This document shows positions 1-8,267 of a DNA stretch of 64,000 nt, piece by piece. Origin of the DNA: Bradyrhizobium zhengyangense (GTDB lineage Bacteria > Pseudomonadota > Alphaproteobacteria > Rhizobiales > Xanthobacteraceae); assembly GCF_022012435.1 (NCBI RefSeq), contig NZ_JAKLUA010000018.1, forward strand, positions 1-64,000. The letters are read 5' to 3'. Under the pieces are notes generated by a model. That model ran no database searches. It saw nothing but the letters and a program-made list of their open reading frames with translations, and was not told the DNA's origin. The stretch's first letter is position 1; each line of letters begins with the position of its first letter. The position numbers were made by a program, and so were the translations under genes.

Positions 1-470
<470 letters not shown>

Positions 471-517
471 CTGGAATTTTCCTTGGATAGTGTTTGACTG
501 GAGGGAGAGAGGGGCTC

Positions 518-832
518 TTAGGCCGCCTTCTTCTTGGAAGCGGGGACGTCGAGGACGCCCATGATGTCGCTTTCCTTCATGATCAGCAGGTCGACGCCGT
601 CGATCTTGACTTCAGTGCCCGACCACTTGCCGAACAGCACGCGGTCGCCGACCTTGAGGTCGATCGGAACCAGCTTGCCGGCTTCGTCGCGGCCACCCGG
701 GCCAACGGCGACGACTTCACCCTGGGAAGGCTTTTCCTTGGCAGTGTCGGGGATGATGATGCCGCCGGCGGTCTTCTCTTCTGCGTCGATGCGCTTGACC
801 ACGACGCGGTCGTGAAGCGGACGGAATTTCAT
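518..832 (-). CDS. groES: Co-chaperonin GroES (10 kDa)
   Basis: A 104-residue Cpn10, full length for the family, forming the heptameric lid of GroEL in the cytosol. Recognisable blocks are MKFRPLHDRVVVKRIDAEEKTAGGIIIPDTAKEKPSQGEVVAVGPG (N-terminal half with the mobile loop region GGIIIPD), LKVGDRVLFGKWSGTEVKIDG and the C-terminal beta strand YLIMKESDIMG-like segment. The ATG at 832 is preceded by an AGGAGAG-type ribosome site. It is the first gene of the groES-groEL operon; a CIRCE operator and a sigma32-like promoter lie upstream at 876-945. Confidence 0.98.
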   Translation of the reverse strand: MKFRPLHDRVVVKRIDAEEKTAGGIIIPDTAKEKPSQGEVVAVGPGGRDEAGKLVPIDLKVGDRVLFGKWSGTEVKIDGVDLLIMKESDIMGVLDVPASKKKAA

Positions 833-875
833 GCAGCTCTCCTAAGCATTTGCTCAGATTGATGTTTTGAGGGTG

Positions 876-902
876 TTAGCAATCGATGTCCGCGAGTGCC
901 AA
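876..902 (-). promoter_or_regulatory. CIRCE operator (HrcA binding site)
   Basis: Inverted repeat TTAGCAATC - 9 nt - GAGTGCCAA. It differs from the canonical CIRCE arms (TTAGCACTC / GAGTGCTAA) by one base in each arm and keeps the exact 9-nt spacer. It sits between the predicted -10 element and the groES start, where HrcA binding would block transcription. Confidence 0.88.
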
Positions 903-913
903 TGCGGACATAG

Positions 914-945
914 CTCAAATAGGACAGGAATTTTGCGGGGACAAG
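914..945 (-). promoter_or_regulatory. Predicted sigma32 (RpoH) promoter of groESL
   Basis: On the minus strand CTTG (rc of 942-945) is followed after 18 nt by CCTATTTGAG (rc of 914-923). This matches the alphaproteobacterial RpoH consensus CTTG-N17/18-CYTATNTNNG at every specified position. The CIRCE operator begins about 11 nt downstream of the -10. Confidence 0.7.
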
Positions 946-1133
946 GGCTTCTAGCAGAAAAATCGGCACTCAGAAGGACCAAGTGCCAGAATCCCTCTCC
1001 CGTCGTTAACCGATTTCGGAGGGCTTCTTGGCACCCCCCTTGGGGACCGTATTAGCACGGGGGCGTCTCTGCTGCTAACGCATTGAATTTCAACAGCTTG
1101 TTAAACTTTTGGGCTTGAGATGGATTGTCAGTT

Positions 1134-1227
1134 TGCGTCACATTTCTCTCATGTGAGCGCATCGTTTCCGGGTGGCTCCCCGGGGCACGGATCAAGCCAC
1201 CCCCTGTATGCGCTCCTGCAAAGGAGG
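1134..1227 (+). promoter_or_regulatory. Structured mRNA leader with mutually exclusive stems before usg
   Basis: Four pairings are visible. Stem 1: TGCG+TCACAT (1134-1143) with ATGTGA+CGCA (1151-1161, G1157 bulged). Stem 2: GGGTGGCT (1170-1177) with AGCCACCC (1195-1202). Stem 3: CTCCT (1213-1217) with AGGAG (1222-1226) around a GCAA tetraloop, hiding the ribosome site. Alternative stem: GAGCGCAT (1155-1162) with ATGCGCTC (1208-1215), which would destroy stem 1 and free the ribosome site. The arrangement looks like a translational switch or thermosensor. No known riboswitch class was recognised; function is inferred. Confidence 0.45.
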
Positions 1228-1233
1228 TTTGGC

Positions 1234-1521
1234 ATGGGACTGCGCGTTGGGGGCGTTTCCGAGGATTTCCGGAAACAGATGCTGGGTTACGGGCTGACGA
1301 CGGCGGAAATTCTCTATCGGATGCCGGATCATCCCTCGCTGCTTCAGACTTACGTCTGGCAGAACTACGACATGTTTCCGAAATTCCCCGCGCTCAAGGA
1401 TTTCCTGGCGTTCTGGACGGAGAAGCTCGACGGCCCGCTGTATTCGGTGACCGTGGCGCACTCCAAGCTGATCAAGCCGGCCGAGCTCCGCGCCGTGGAC
1501 GGCGTGTTCCGGTTGAATTGA
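1234..1521 (+). CDS. usg: Usg family protein
   Basis: A 95-residue protein starting MGLRVGGVSEDFRKQMLGYG and containing LTTAEILYRMPDHPSLLQTYVWQNYD, the hallmark of the alphaproteobacterial Usg family, named from its position near trp genes in other bacteria; its biochemical role is unknown. The ATG at 1234 is chosen because AAGGAGG lies at 1221-1227; an upstream in-frame ATG at 1120 would place the structured leader inside the coding region. Predicted soluble, no signal peptide. It is a single-gene unit between groES and the cupin gene. Confidence 0.85.
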   Translation: MGLRVGGVSEDFRKQMLGYGLTTAEILYRMPDHPSLLQTYVWQNYDMFPKFPALKDFLAFWTEKLDGPLYSVTVAHSKLIKPAELRAVDGVFRLN

Positions 1522-1537
1522 CGAGAACACCGGTCTC

Positions 1538-1633
1538 GTAAGGTGGGCAAAGGCGCGCTCTTCGCGCGCCGTGCCCACCATATCTCTCCGATCGCACACG
1601 ATAGGTGGGCACGCTGCGCTTTGCCCACCCTAC
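1538..1633. repeat. Intergenic palindromic repeat, family A copy 1
   Basis: Imperfect long inverted repeat with outer arms of the form GTAAGGTGGGCAAAGGCGC and GCTTTGCCCACCCTAC. Related copies sit at 23331-23420 and 32380-32469. It would fold into a long hairpin between usg and the cupin gene. Such GTAGGGTGGGCAAAG...GCCCACCCTAC elements are widespread between genes in Bradyrhizobium. Confidence 0.8.
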
Positions 1634-1684
1634 GATATCTCGTTCTGTGGTAGCCTCCGCCATAACAACACGGGAGGCCGGCCC

Positions 1685-2236
1685 ATGGCCAAGAAATCAA
1701 AATCGAAAGCAAAGTCGCGCAGCGCAGTCCAAACCGCGGTGAAGAAGCGGAGCGCGGCCAAGTCCGTTGCGCGATCATCAGCGCGCAAGACGGTGAAATC
1801 CAAAGCCCGCGCAGCGCCTGCCAAGACCTCGGCAAAGAAACCCGCGCGCCCGAAGCAGCGCATCGCCATCAGCCACCACCGTGAGGAGGACTTCAAAGCC
1901 GACGGCCTGCGTGCCTATGCCAAATACCGCGACCTCGGCATCGCCGCTGCCAGCCAGGGCCTCGCGCAAGCCCACGTCATCCGCCTGCAGGGCCCTTGCG
2001 ATCCGGCGGAAGTGTCGAAGCTGCACTTCCACGACGTCGACTTTCAGATGGTCTACGTGCTCAAGGGCTGGGTGAAGACCTACATGGATGGGCAAGGCGA
2101 GACACTGATGCTGGAGGGCAGCGCCTGGACCCAGCCGCCGAAGATCAAGCACATGATTCTGGATTATTCTGACGACGTCGAACTGCTGGAGGTGATCTTG
2201 CCGGCGGAGTTCAGGACGGTGGAGTTGAAGGCTTGA
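1685..2236 (+). CDS. Cupin-domain protein with lysine/alanine-rich N-terminal tail
   Basis: A 183-residue protein. Residues 1 to about 60 are a disordered, strongly basic Lys/Ala/Ser tail (AKKSKSKAKSRSA..., KSVARSSARKTVKSKARAAP) resembling histone H1/HU-tail sequences. Residues about 65-183 form a small cupin with the metal-site-like HFHDVDFQMVYVLKGWVKTY segment and a second strand pair around GSAWTQPPKIKHMILDYSDDVELLEVILP. The ATG at 1685 is preceded by GGGAGG at 1672-1677; an upstream in-frame ATG at 1571 lies inside a repeat and is rejected. Substrate unknown. The basic tail might bind nucleic acid, which is inference. Confidence 0.8.
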   Translation: MAKKSKSKAKSRSAVQTAVKKRSAAKSVARSSARKTVKSKARAAPAKTSAKKPARPKQRIAISHHREEDFKADGLRAYAKYRDLGIAAASQGLAQAHVIRLQGPCDPAEVSKLHFHDVDFQMVYVLKGWVKTYMDGQGETLMLEGSAWTQPPKIKHMILDYSDDVELLEVILPAEFRTVELKA

Positions 2237-2237
2237 T

Positions 2238-2340
2238 GTCATTCCGGGGCGCGCGTAGCGCGAGCCCGGAATCCATTGGGCGACGGAGTCGGTGGATGAA
2301 TGGATTCCGGGCTCGCGACTTCGTCGCGCCCCGGAATGAC
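2238..2340. repeat. Intergenic palindromic repeat, family B copy 1
   Basis: Inverted repeat with outer arms GTCATTCCGGGGCGCG and CGCGCCCCGGAATGAC and inner arms around CCCGGAATCCAT / ATGGATTCCGGG. A second copy of the same family is at 28628-28730. It lies between the convergent cupin and CNT genes and may act as a transcript end; it also fits mobile REP-like DNA. Confidence 0.85.
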
Positions 2341-2353
2341 TGCGTGGAGAGAC

Positions 2354-3604
2354 CTACGTCAACACCCCCACGATCGCGCCCATCAGACACGTTGTCAGCG
2401 TCCCCGATACGATCGACTTCAGCCCCAGCGCGTTGATCTCGTCGCGACGCTCCGGCGCCATCACGCCGAGGCCGCCGATCATGATGCCGAGGCTGGCGAA
2501 ATTGGCGAAGCCGCACAACGCGTAGAGCATGATCAGGCGCGAGCGCGGATCGAGCGTGTCGGGCGGCAGCTTCGCGAAGTCGATATAGGCGACGAGCTCG
2601 TTGAGCACGGTCTTGGTGCCCATCAGGCTGCCGGCGGCGATCGCCTGGTCCCAGGGCAGTCCCATCAGCCAGCATATCGGCGCCATGATCAACCCCAGCA
2701 CCCGCTGCAGCGAGATCGCGGCGCCGCCGACGGCAGGCAACAGGCCGAGCACTGCATTGGCGAGATAGACCAGCGCCACCAGCACCAGCAGCATCGCGAC
2801 GATGTTGATCAACAGCTCGATGCCGGCACTGGTGCCTTTCACGATCGCGTCCATGGTGCCGGAGACCGCCATCTCCGGATCCTCAAGAGCGCCGCCGGTG
2901 CGCTTGTCGGAGGTTTCGGGGATCATGATCAGGCTGACCAGGATCGCGGCCGGCGCGCCCAGCACGGAAGCGATGACGAAATGCGCGGCCGCATCAGGAA
3001 TGAGGGGAGCAAGCAGCGTCGCATAAAGCACCAGCACCGTGCCGGCGATGCCCGCCATGCCGCCGGTCATCACCAGAAACAATTCGCTGCGCGACATCTG
3101 CGCCAGATACGGCCGCACGAACAGGGGTGCCTCGACCATGCCGAGAAAGATGTTGGCGGCGGTCGAGAGCCCGACTGCGCCGCCGACGCCCAGCGTGCGC
3201 TCCAGCAGCCAGGCCATGCCGCGCACGATTGGCGGCAGCACGCGCCAATAGAACAGCAGCGTCGTCAGCACGCTCATCACCAGCACGATCGGCAGCGCCT
3301 GGAACGCCAGAATGAAATCGGCGCCCGGCACCTTCAGCTCGAACGGCAGGGCGCCGCCGCCGACATAGCCGAACACGAAGGAGGAGCCGGCGCGCGAGGC
3401 CGCGGAGATGGCGCCGACCGCGTCGTTGATGGCGCCGAAGGCATGGGCCACGAACGGCACCTTCAGCAGCACGATCGCGGTGACGAAGGTCACGACAAGG
3501 CCGATCAGTGCCTGGCGCAACGAGACCGCACGGCGATTCTCCGCGAGCGCGAAGGCGATCAGCAGCAATGCGAAAACGCCGAGTGTCGATTGCAGCCGCA
3601 GCAT
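2354..3604 (-). CDS. NupC/CNT-family nucleoside transporter
   Basis: A 416-residue polytopic inner-membrane protein of the concentrative nucleoside transporter family, which imports nucleosides with protons or sodium. Diagnostic segments are SSFVFGYVGGG (about residue 75), FQALPIVLVMSVLTTLLFYW, the repeated core ANIFLGMVEAPLFVRPYL, the central gating region GTKTVLNELVAYIDF, and the C-terminal LCGFANFASLGIMIGGLGVMAPERR typical of CNT proteins. ATG at 3604 (MLRLQSTLG) is preferred over an upstream start at 3691 because it begins exactly at the first membrane helix. It is convergent with the cupin gene and divergent from the MFS gene. Exact substrate cannot be read. Confidence 0.9.
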   Translation of the reverse strand: MLRLQSTLGVFALLLIAFALAENRRAVSLRQALIGLVVTFVTAIVLLKVPFVAHAFGAINDAVGAISAASRAGSSFVFGYVGGGALPFELKVPGADFILAFQALPIVLVMSVLTTLLFYWRVLPPIVRGMAWLLERTLGVGGAVGLSTAANIFLGMVEAPLFVRPYLAQMSRSELFLVMTGGMAGIAGTVLVLYATLLAPLIPDAAAHFVIASVLGAPAAILVSLIMIPETSDKRTGGALEDPEMAVSGTMDAIVKGTSAGIELLINIVAMLLVLVALVYLANAVLGLLPAVGGAAISLQRVLGLIMAPICWLMGLPWDQAIAAGSLMGTKTVLNELVAYIDFAKLPPDTLDPRSRLIMLYALCGFANFASLGIMIGGLGVMAPERRDEINALGLKSIVSGTLTTCLMGAIVGVLT

Positions 3605-3761
3605 GATGTCCCCAAACCCCCAATCATTATGGCCGCGCCTGCGTTGCAAACGCAATGCCGGGAATGTTGCGGGCGGCCCGGCTGTTGACATCCAGGCCCG
3701 GGTCGGCCACCCCGGCGCGTCGATATCAAGGGCCGATCATCCGCGCGTGACCGAAGAGGCG

Positions 3762-5000
3762 ATGCCAGAGCAGCCAGGATCCGTCAGTCCGCCGGTCACC
3801 GCCGGTGAGCTTCTTCGCCATCCCGCCTTCCTGTTCTTCCTGCTCTCCCGCAACCTGTCGCGCTTTTCCAGCCAGATCGCGGCGGTCGCCATCGGCTGGC
3901 AGATCTACGACCTCACCGGCTCGGCCTTCGACCTCGGCATGGTCGGGCTGGTGCAATTCGCGCCTACCGCGCTCTTGGTGTTCGTCGCGGGCCACGCCGC
4001 CGACCGTTTCGAGCGCAAGCGCGTGGTCCAGCTCTGTCAGCTCGTGGAAGCCGCCACCGCGCTCTATCTCGCATTGATCACCTATCTCGGCGCAGTCAGC
4101 GAAGTGCAGATTTTCGTCGCGACCTTCGTGCTCGGCATTGCCGGAGCCTTCGAGAGCCCGACCACCGCGGCGCTGCTGCCGCTGATCGCACCGCAGGGCT
4201 CGCTCCAGCGCGCGACGGCGATCGCGAGCGGGGCAGCTCAGGTCGCGACCATCACCGGGCCTGCGCTCGGCGGCTTTGCCTATGCGATCGCGCCGCATCT
4301 CGCCTACACCATGATGCTGCTGTTCTGGATTTTCGGGATGATCCTGACCGGATTCGTCCGGCCGCGGCCGCAGGCGGTCGCCAAGGAGGGATCCGACGAG
4401 GACAACATCTTTGCCGGCGTCCGCTTTATCAGGAGCAATCCGGCGATCCTCGGCACCATCTCGCTCGACCTGTTCGCCGTGCTGTTCGGCGGTGTCACCG
4501 CGCTGTTGCCGATCTATGCCCGTGACATTCTCCAGACCGGCCCGGTCGGGCTCGGCGTGCTCCGGGCTGCGCCTGCCGTCGGCGCGCTCTTGATGACCGT
4601 GGTGCTGGCGCGTCACGCCATCTCCAGGCATGTGGGCCTGCGCATGTTCCAGGCGGTGATCGTGTTCGGCATCGCCACGGTCGTGTTCGCGCTGTCGTCC
4701 TGGATGTGGCTGTCGGTGCTGTCGCTCGCCGTGCTCGGCGCCGCGGATACAATCAGCGTTGTGATCCGCTTCTCGCTGGTGCAGCTCGCCACCCCCGACG
4801 AGATGCGCGGCCGCGTCGGGGCGGTGAACTTCCTCTTCATCAACGCCTCAAACCAGCTCGGCCAGTTCGAGAGCGGTCTGACGGCAGCCCTATTCGGCGC
4901 CATGCCGGCGGCGGTGCTCGGCGGCGTCTGCACCGTCGCAGTGGCGCTGCTCTGGATGAAGCTGTTTCCGAGCCTGCGGCGCGTGGAGAGTTTGGAGTAG
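3762..5000 (+). CDS. MFS transporter (EntS/MFS_3-like exporter)
   Basis: A 412-residue major facilitator with about twelve membrane helices. The N-terminal half holds FLLSRNLSRFSSQIAAVAIGWQIYDLTGSAFDLGMVGL and the loop GHAADRFERKRVV, the MFS motif A between helices 2 and 3. The second half has RFSLVQLATPDEMRGRVGAVNFLFINASNQLGQFESG, characteristic of the EntS-like drug or siderophore exporter group. ATG 3762 (MPEQPG) is chosen; GTG 3747 is a possible alternative. Substrate unknown; no siderophore genes are adjacent. Likely monocistronic, 205 nt before the AraC gene. Confidence 0.88.
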   Translation: MPEQPGSVSPPVTAGELLRHPAFLFFLLSRNLSRFSSQIAAVAIGWQIYDLTGSAFDLGMVGLVQFAPTALLVFVAGHAADRFERKRVVQLCQLVEAATALYLALITYLGAVSEVQIFVATFVLGIAGAFESPTTAALLPLIAPQGSLQRATAIASGAAQVATITGPALGGFAYAIAPHLAYTMMLLFWIFGMILTGFVRPRPQAVAKEGSDEDNIFAGVRFIRSNPAILGTISLDLFAVLFGGVTALLPIYARDILQTGPVGLGVLRAAPAVGALLMTVVLARHAISRHVGLRMFQAVIVFGIATVVFALSSWMWLSVLSLAVLGAADTISVVIRFSLVQLATPDEMRGRVGAVNFLFINASNQLGQFESGLTAALFGAMPAAVLGGVCTVAVALLWMKLFPSLRRVESLE

Positions 5001-5205
5001 GAGCCGGGCCGAGCCCGAAGGCAGCCGATATTGCAGCGCCCACCGAACGAATGTCAAAAGAGTATCGGTTGGGCGTCTGAATCGTGGTGGCGGCAGCGGC
5101 TCCCACCCGATACGGTTTCGAACAATAGATAGAGCTGAGCAAAATTCAGCCGTCGGGTACGAGCTCAGACGTTCATAAACCGGGCCGGCCCAGGAGGGAA
5201 TGGAT

Positions 5206-6090
5206 ATGGAACCAGACCTGGAAGTCGTCCAGATACGGCGCGGCGAGTCCTTCAAGGCTTGGTCGCACGGGTATCCCTTCCACACGGTCAGGTGGCATTT
5301 CCATCCGGAATACGAGATTCATCAGGTCGTGGCGACGAGCGGTCGCTACTTTGTCGGCGATTTCATCGGCCAATTTGAGCCGGGCAATCTCGTGCTCACC
5401 GGACCCAACCTGCCGCATAATTGGGTCAGCGATCTGCCGCCGGAAATGACCATCCCGCTGCGCGGACGCATCATCCAGTTCAGCGAAGAATTCATCGGCG
5501 ACACGATGAGGCTGATGCCGGAATTGTCGGGTCTCGGCGCGCTGCTGGAATCCTCCCGACGCGGCGTCCTCTTTGCCAGCAGAACGAGCAAGGAGCTTGC
5601 CCCGCTGATGGAGGAGATCGTGGCGGCGACGGGTGTGCGCCGGATCGAGCTGTTCATGATGATCCTGGGGACGCTCTGTCGCGCCCGGGGCGCACTGCCG
5701 CTCTCCAGCCCAAACTATTTGCCCGACCCGTCCGGCTACATGTCGGCGGGAATGAACAAGGCGCTCGCCTTCATTCGCGAGAACCTGACGCAGCCGTTCG
5801 GCGAAGCAGATCTCGCTGCAATCGCCGGCCAGTCGCAAAGCGGGTTTTCGCGTTCGTTCCGCCGGCACACGGGGATGTCGCTGGTGCAATACGTCAAGCG
5901 GCTCCGCATCAATCTCGCCTGCCAGATCCTGATGAGTGACGAACACGCGTCGATTACCGACATCTGCTTCCAGGTCGGCTTCAACAATCTCTCCAATTTC
6001 AATCGTCAGTTTCTGGCCGAGAAGGGCATGCCGCCCTCGCGTTTCAGGCGATTGCTGGCGGACAACATCAACGCGGCACGCGCCGCCTAA
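5206..6090 (+). CDS. AraC-family transcriptional regulator
   Basis: A 294-residue regulator: an N-terminal cupin sensor domain (HTVRWHFHPEYEIHQVVATSGRYFVGDFIGQFEPGNLVLTGPNLPHNW, residues about 25-75) and a C-terminal double helix-turn-helix (about 190-285; FGEADLAAIAGQSQSGFSRSFRRHTGMS and ITDICFQVGFNNLSNFNRQF). The ribosome site AGGAGGG at 5192-5198 favours ATG 5206 over ATG 5200. It is encoded immediately upstream, same strand, of the pentitol-type ABC/SDR/kinase genes and is the probable activator of that operon in response to the sugar or polyol. A 216-nt gap with no recognised operator separates it from the binding-protein gene. Confidence 0.93.
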   Translation: MEPDLEVVQIRRGESFKAWSHGYPFHTVRWHFHPEYEIHQVVATSGRYFVGDFIGQFEPGNLVLTGPNLPHNWVSDLPPEMTIPLRGRIIQFSEEFIGDTMRLMPELSGLGALLESSRRGVLFASRTSKELAPLMEEIVAATGVRRIELFMMILGTLCRARGALPLSSPNYLPDPSGYMSAGMNKALAFIRENLTQPFGEADLAAIAGQSQSGFSRSFRRHTGMSLVQYVKRLRINLACQILMSDEHASITDICFQVGFNNLSNFNRQFLAEKGMPPSRFRRLLADNINAARAA

Positions 6091-6306
6091 CCGGGAGGAG
6101 CAAGGGAGGAGGACGATTACGGGAAGTATGACGTGGGCGCGCCGATGGCAGCCCGCGAAGGAGAACGTCTGTCCGGAAATTCCGCGTGGCCTTGGAGGAT
6201 ATCGGCGCTCACCGCCTTTGCCATCCGGCTGCGGAAGCAGGAATGGCGCGTCTCCAGACCTCAACGAGCAGCACTTTAACACCCAGTTTCCGAAAGGGAA
6301 GTCCGA

Positions 6307-7380
6307 ATGACAAAGCCCTCGCTCAAGACTACGCGCTCTGCCGCTCTCGCCCTGTCGCTACTCGGCGCGACGGCCATGTCCTCGCATGCCGCCGAGGTGA
6401 AAGACGCAACCGTCGCCTTCCTCATGCCCGACCAGGCGTCCACCCGCTACGAACAGCACGACTATCCAGGTTTTGCTGCCGAGATGAAGAAGCTCTGCGC
6501 CAGTTGCAAGGTCATCTACCAGAATGCCAGTGCGGACGCCGCGCGCCAGCAACAGCAATTCAACTCGGTGATCTCGCAGGGTGCCAAGGTGATTGTGCTC
6601 GATCCGGTCGACTCGGCTGCCGCCGCGTCGCTGGTGAAAATGGCACAGTCCCAGGGTATCAAGGTGATCGCCTATGACCGTCCGATCCCCGACGCCAAGG
6701 CCGACTTCTACGTTTCCTTCGACAACGAAGGTATCGGCAAGGCCATCTCGGAATCGCTGGTCAAGCATCTGAAGGACGCCAAGATCACGCCGAAGGAAGG
6801 CGAAGGGGTGCTCCAGATCAATGGATCGCCGACCGATGCCGCCGCGGGACTTATCAAGAAGGGCATCCACGCGGGCCTTGATAAAAGCGGCTATCCGATC
6901 CTCGCCGAATACGACACGCCGGACTGGGCACCACCCAAGGCGCAGCAATGGGCGAGCGGCCAGGTCACCCGCTTCGGCAAGAAGATCCTTGGCGTCGTCG
7001 CCGCCAATGACGGTACGGGCGGTGGCGCAATTGCCGCTCTCAAGGCTGCCGGTGTCGATCCGGTGCCTGCGGTGACAGGCAATGATGCGACGATTGCCGC
7101 GCTTCAGCTCATCATCGCCGGTGATCAGTACAATACGATCTCCAAGCCCAGCGAGATCGTTGCAGCCGCCGCGGCGCAGGCCGCGGTGGAGTTCCTCTCG
7201 GGCGGCACGCCCAAGGCGGAAACCACGCTCTATAATACGCCCTCGAAGCTGTTCATTCCGGCTGTGGTGACCGAACAGAATTTGAAGGCGGAGATCATCG
7301 ACAAGAAGATCCAGACCGCCGATCAGCTTTGCACCGGACGATATGCCGCCGGATGCAAGAAGCTCGGCATCACGCAGTAA
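6307..7380 (+). CDS. Sugar ABC transporter substrate-binding protein (XylF/RbsB type)
   Basis: A 357-residue periplasmic binding protein, PBP1 (Peripla_BP_4) fold. Residues 1-29 are a Sec signal peptide (SAALALSLLGATAMSSHAA, cleavage after SHA-A). The mature protein starts with KDATVAFLMPDQASTRYEQHDYPGF as in D-xylose binding proteins and contains VIVLDPVDSAAAASLVKMAQSQGIKVIAYDRPI and GVVAANDGTGGGAIAALKAAG. An AAAGGGAAG ribosome site precedes ATG 6307. First gene of the transporter operon, followed by a perfect hairpin and the ATPase gene. The ligand is inferred to be a pentose or pentitol from the downstream dehydrogenase and pentulokinase. Confidence 0.93.
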   Translation: MTKPSLKTTRSAALALSLLGATAMSSHAAEVKDATVAFLMPDQASTRYEQHDYPGFAAEMKKLCASCKVIYQNASADAARQQQQFNSVISQGAKVIVLDPVDSAAAASLVKMAQSQGIKVIAYDRPIPDAKADFYVSFDNEGIGKAISESLVKHLKDAKITPKEGEGVLQINGSPTDAAAGLIKKGIHAGLDKSGYPILAEYDTPDWAPPKAQQWASGQVTRFGKKILGVVAANDGTGGGAIAALKAAGVDPVPAVTGNDATIAALQLIIAGDQYNTISKPSEIVAAAAAQAAVEFLSGGTPKAETTLYNTPSKLFIPAVVTEQNLKAEIIDKKIQTADQLCTGRYAAGCKKLGITQ

Positions 7381-7389
7381 GCGAAGCTG

Positions 7390-7418
7390 CATCCCGGCCG
7401 CGCAATGCGGCCGGGATG
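7390..7418 (+). terminator. Intercistronic hairpin after binding-protein gene
   Basis: Perfect 12-bp stem CATCCCGGCCGC / GCGGCCGGGATG with a 5-nt loop (GCAAT), ten bases after the binding-protein stop and with no U-tract. It is typical of mRNA-stabilising or partial-attenuation stems that keep binding-protein expression above that of the transporter core. Confidence 0.7.
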
Positions 7419-7442
7419 AACCAAGGGAAGGCGGACGCGGAC

Positions 7443-8267
7443 ATGTCCACGAGCTCGGATGTCGATCACCCGCAGGAGGGCCCAGGCAAACTGGTCTTGA
7501 AGCTTCGCGGCATTTCCAAGAATTTCGGCGCCGTGTCCGCCCTTGCCGATGTCGATCTCGACGTCCATGCCGGCGAGGTCGTGGCGCTTGTCGGTGACAA
7601 CGGTGCCGGAAAGTCCACGCTGGTGAAGATTCTGGCCGGCGTGCACCAGCCCACTTCGGGGACGATCGACTTCGATGGCGAACATGTCGTGCTGTCCGAT
7701 CCGGCCACGGCACTAGGCCTTGGCATCGCCACGGTCTTCCAGGACCTGGCGCTCTGCGAGAACCTCGATGTCGTTGCCAATATCTTCCTTGGCCGCGAAC
7801 TCAATCCCGTCAGGCTCGATGAAGTGTCCATGGAGATCCGGGCCTGGACATTGCTCAACGAATTGTCGGCCCGCATTCCGAGCGTGCGCGAACCCGTTGC
7901 GTCGCTGTCGGGCGGGCAGCGCCAGACCGTGGCAATCGCGCGTTCACTGCTGACAGAACCCAAGCTCATTCTGCTCGACGAGCCGACCGCGGCGCTCGGC
8001 GTCGCCCAGACCGCGGAGGTACTCGATCTGATCGAGCGCGTGCGCGCCCGCGGCCTCGGCGTCATCGTGATCAGTCACAACATGGAGGACGTCCGGGCCG
8101 TCGCCGACCGCATCGTGGTGCTGCGCCTCGGCCGCAACAACGGCGAATTCGGACCCGATGTTTCCAACCAGGATCTCGTCACGGCCATCACGGGTGCCGA
8201 CGAGAATTCGGTCTCCCGACGCGCCAGCCGACGCGGCATGCAGCAATCGCGGGAGGCGCTGATATGA
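7443..8267 (+). CDS. Sugar ABC transporter ATP-binding protein
   Basis: A 274-residue single-domain ABC ATPase, energising sugar import at the inner membrane face. Walker A GDNGAGKST at residues about 51-59, Q-loop FQDLALCENL, signature LSGGQRQ, Walker B LILLDEP and H-loop VISHNMEDV are all intact. It is the short (one nucleotide-binding domain) form rather than the fused two-domain XylG/RbsA form. ATG 7443 is chosen because the in-frame ATG at 7416 lies inside the upstream hairpin; GGGAAGG lies upstream of 7443. The stop codon overlaps the permease start (ATGA at 8264-8267), showing translational coupling. Confidence 0.92.
   Translation: MSTSSDVDHPQEGPGKLVLKLRGISKNFGAVSALADVDLDVHAGEVVALVGDNGAGKSTLVKILAGVHQPTSGTIDFDGEHVVLSDPATALGLGIATVFQDLALCENLDVVANIFLGRELNPVRLDEVSMEIRAWTLLNELSARIPSVREPVASLSGGQRQTVAIARSLLTEPKLILLDEPTAALGVAQTAEVLDLIERVRARGLGVIVISHNMEDVRAVADRIVVLRLGRNNGEFGPDVSNQDLVTAITGADENSVSRRASRRGMQQSREALI

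Noticed and set aside
2300..3688. 462-residue plus-strand open frame opposite the CNT transporter
   Set aside because: Gln/His/Arg/Asp-rich, no family resemblance, and exactly antisense to a clear membrane transporter; a GC-rich shadow frame.
5173..6282. 369-residue minus-strand frame opposite the AraC gene
   Set aside because: Antisense to a well-supported regulator; composition typical of shadow frames.
6358..7713. 451-residue minus-strand frame opposite the sugar-binding protein
   Set aside because: Lies across a signal-peptide binding protein and the next intergenic hairpin; no recognisable domain.
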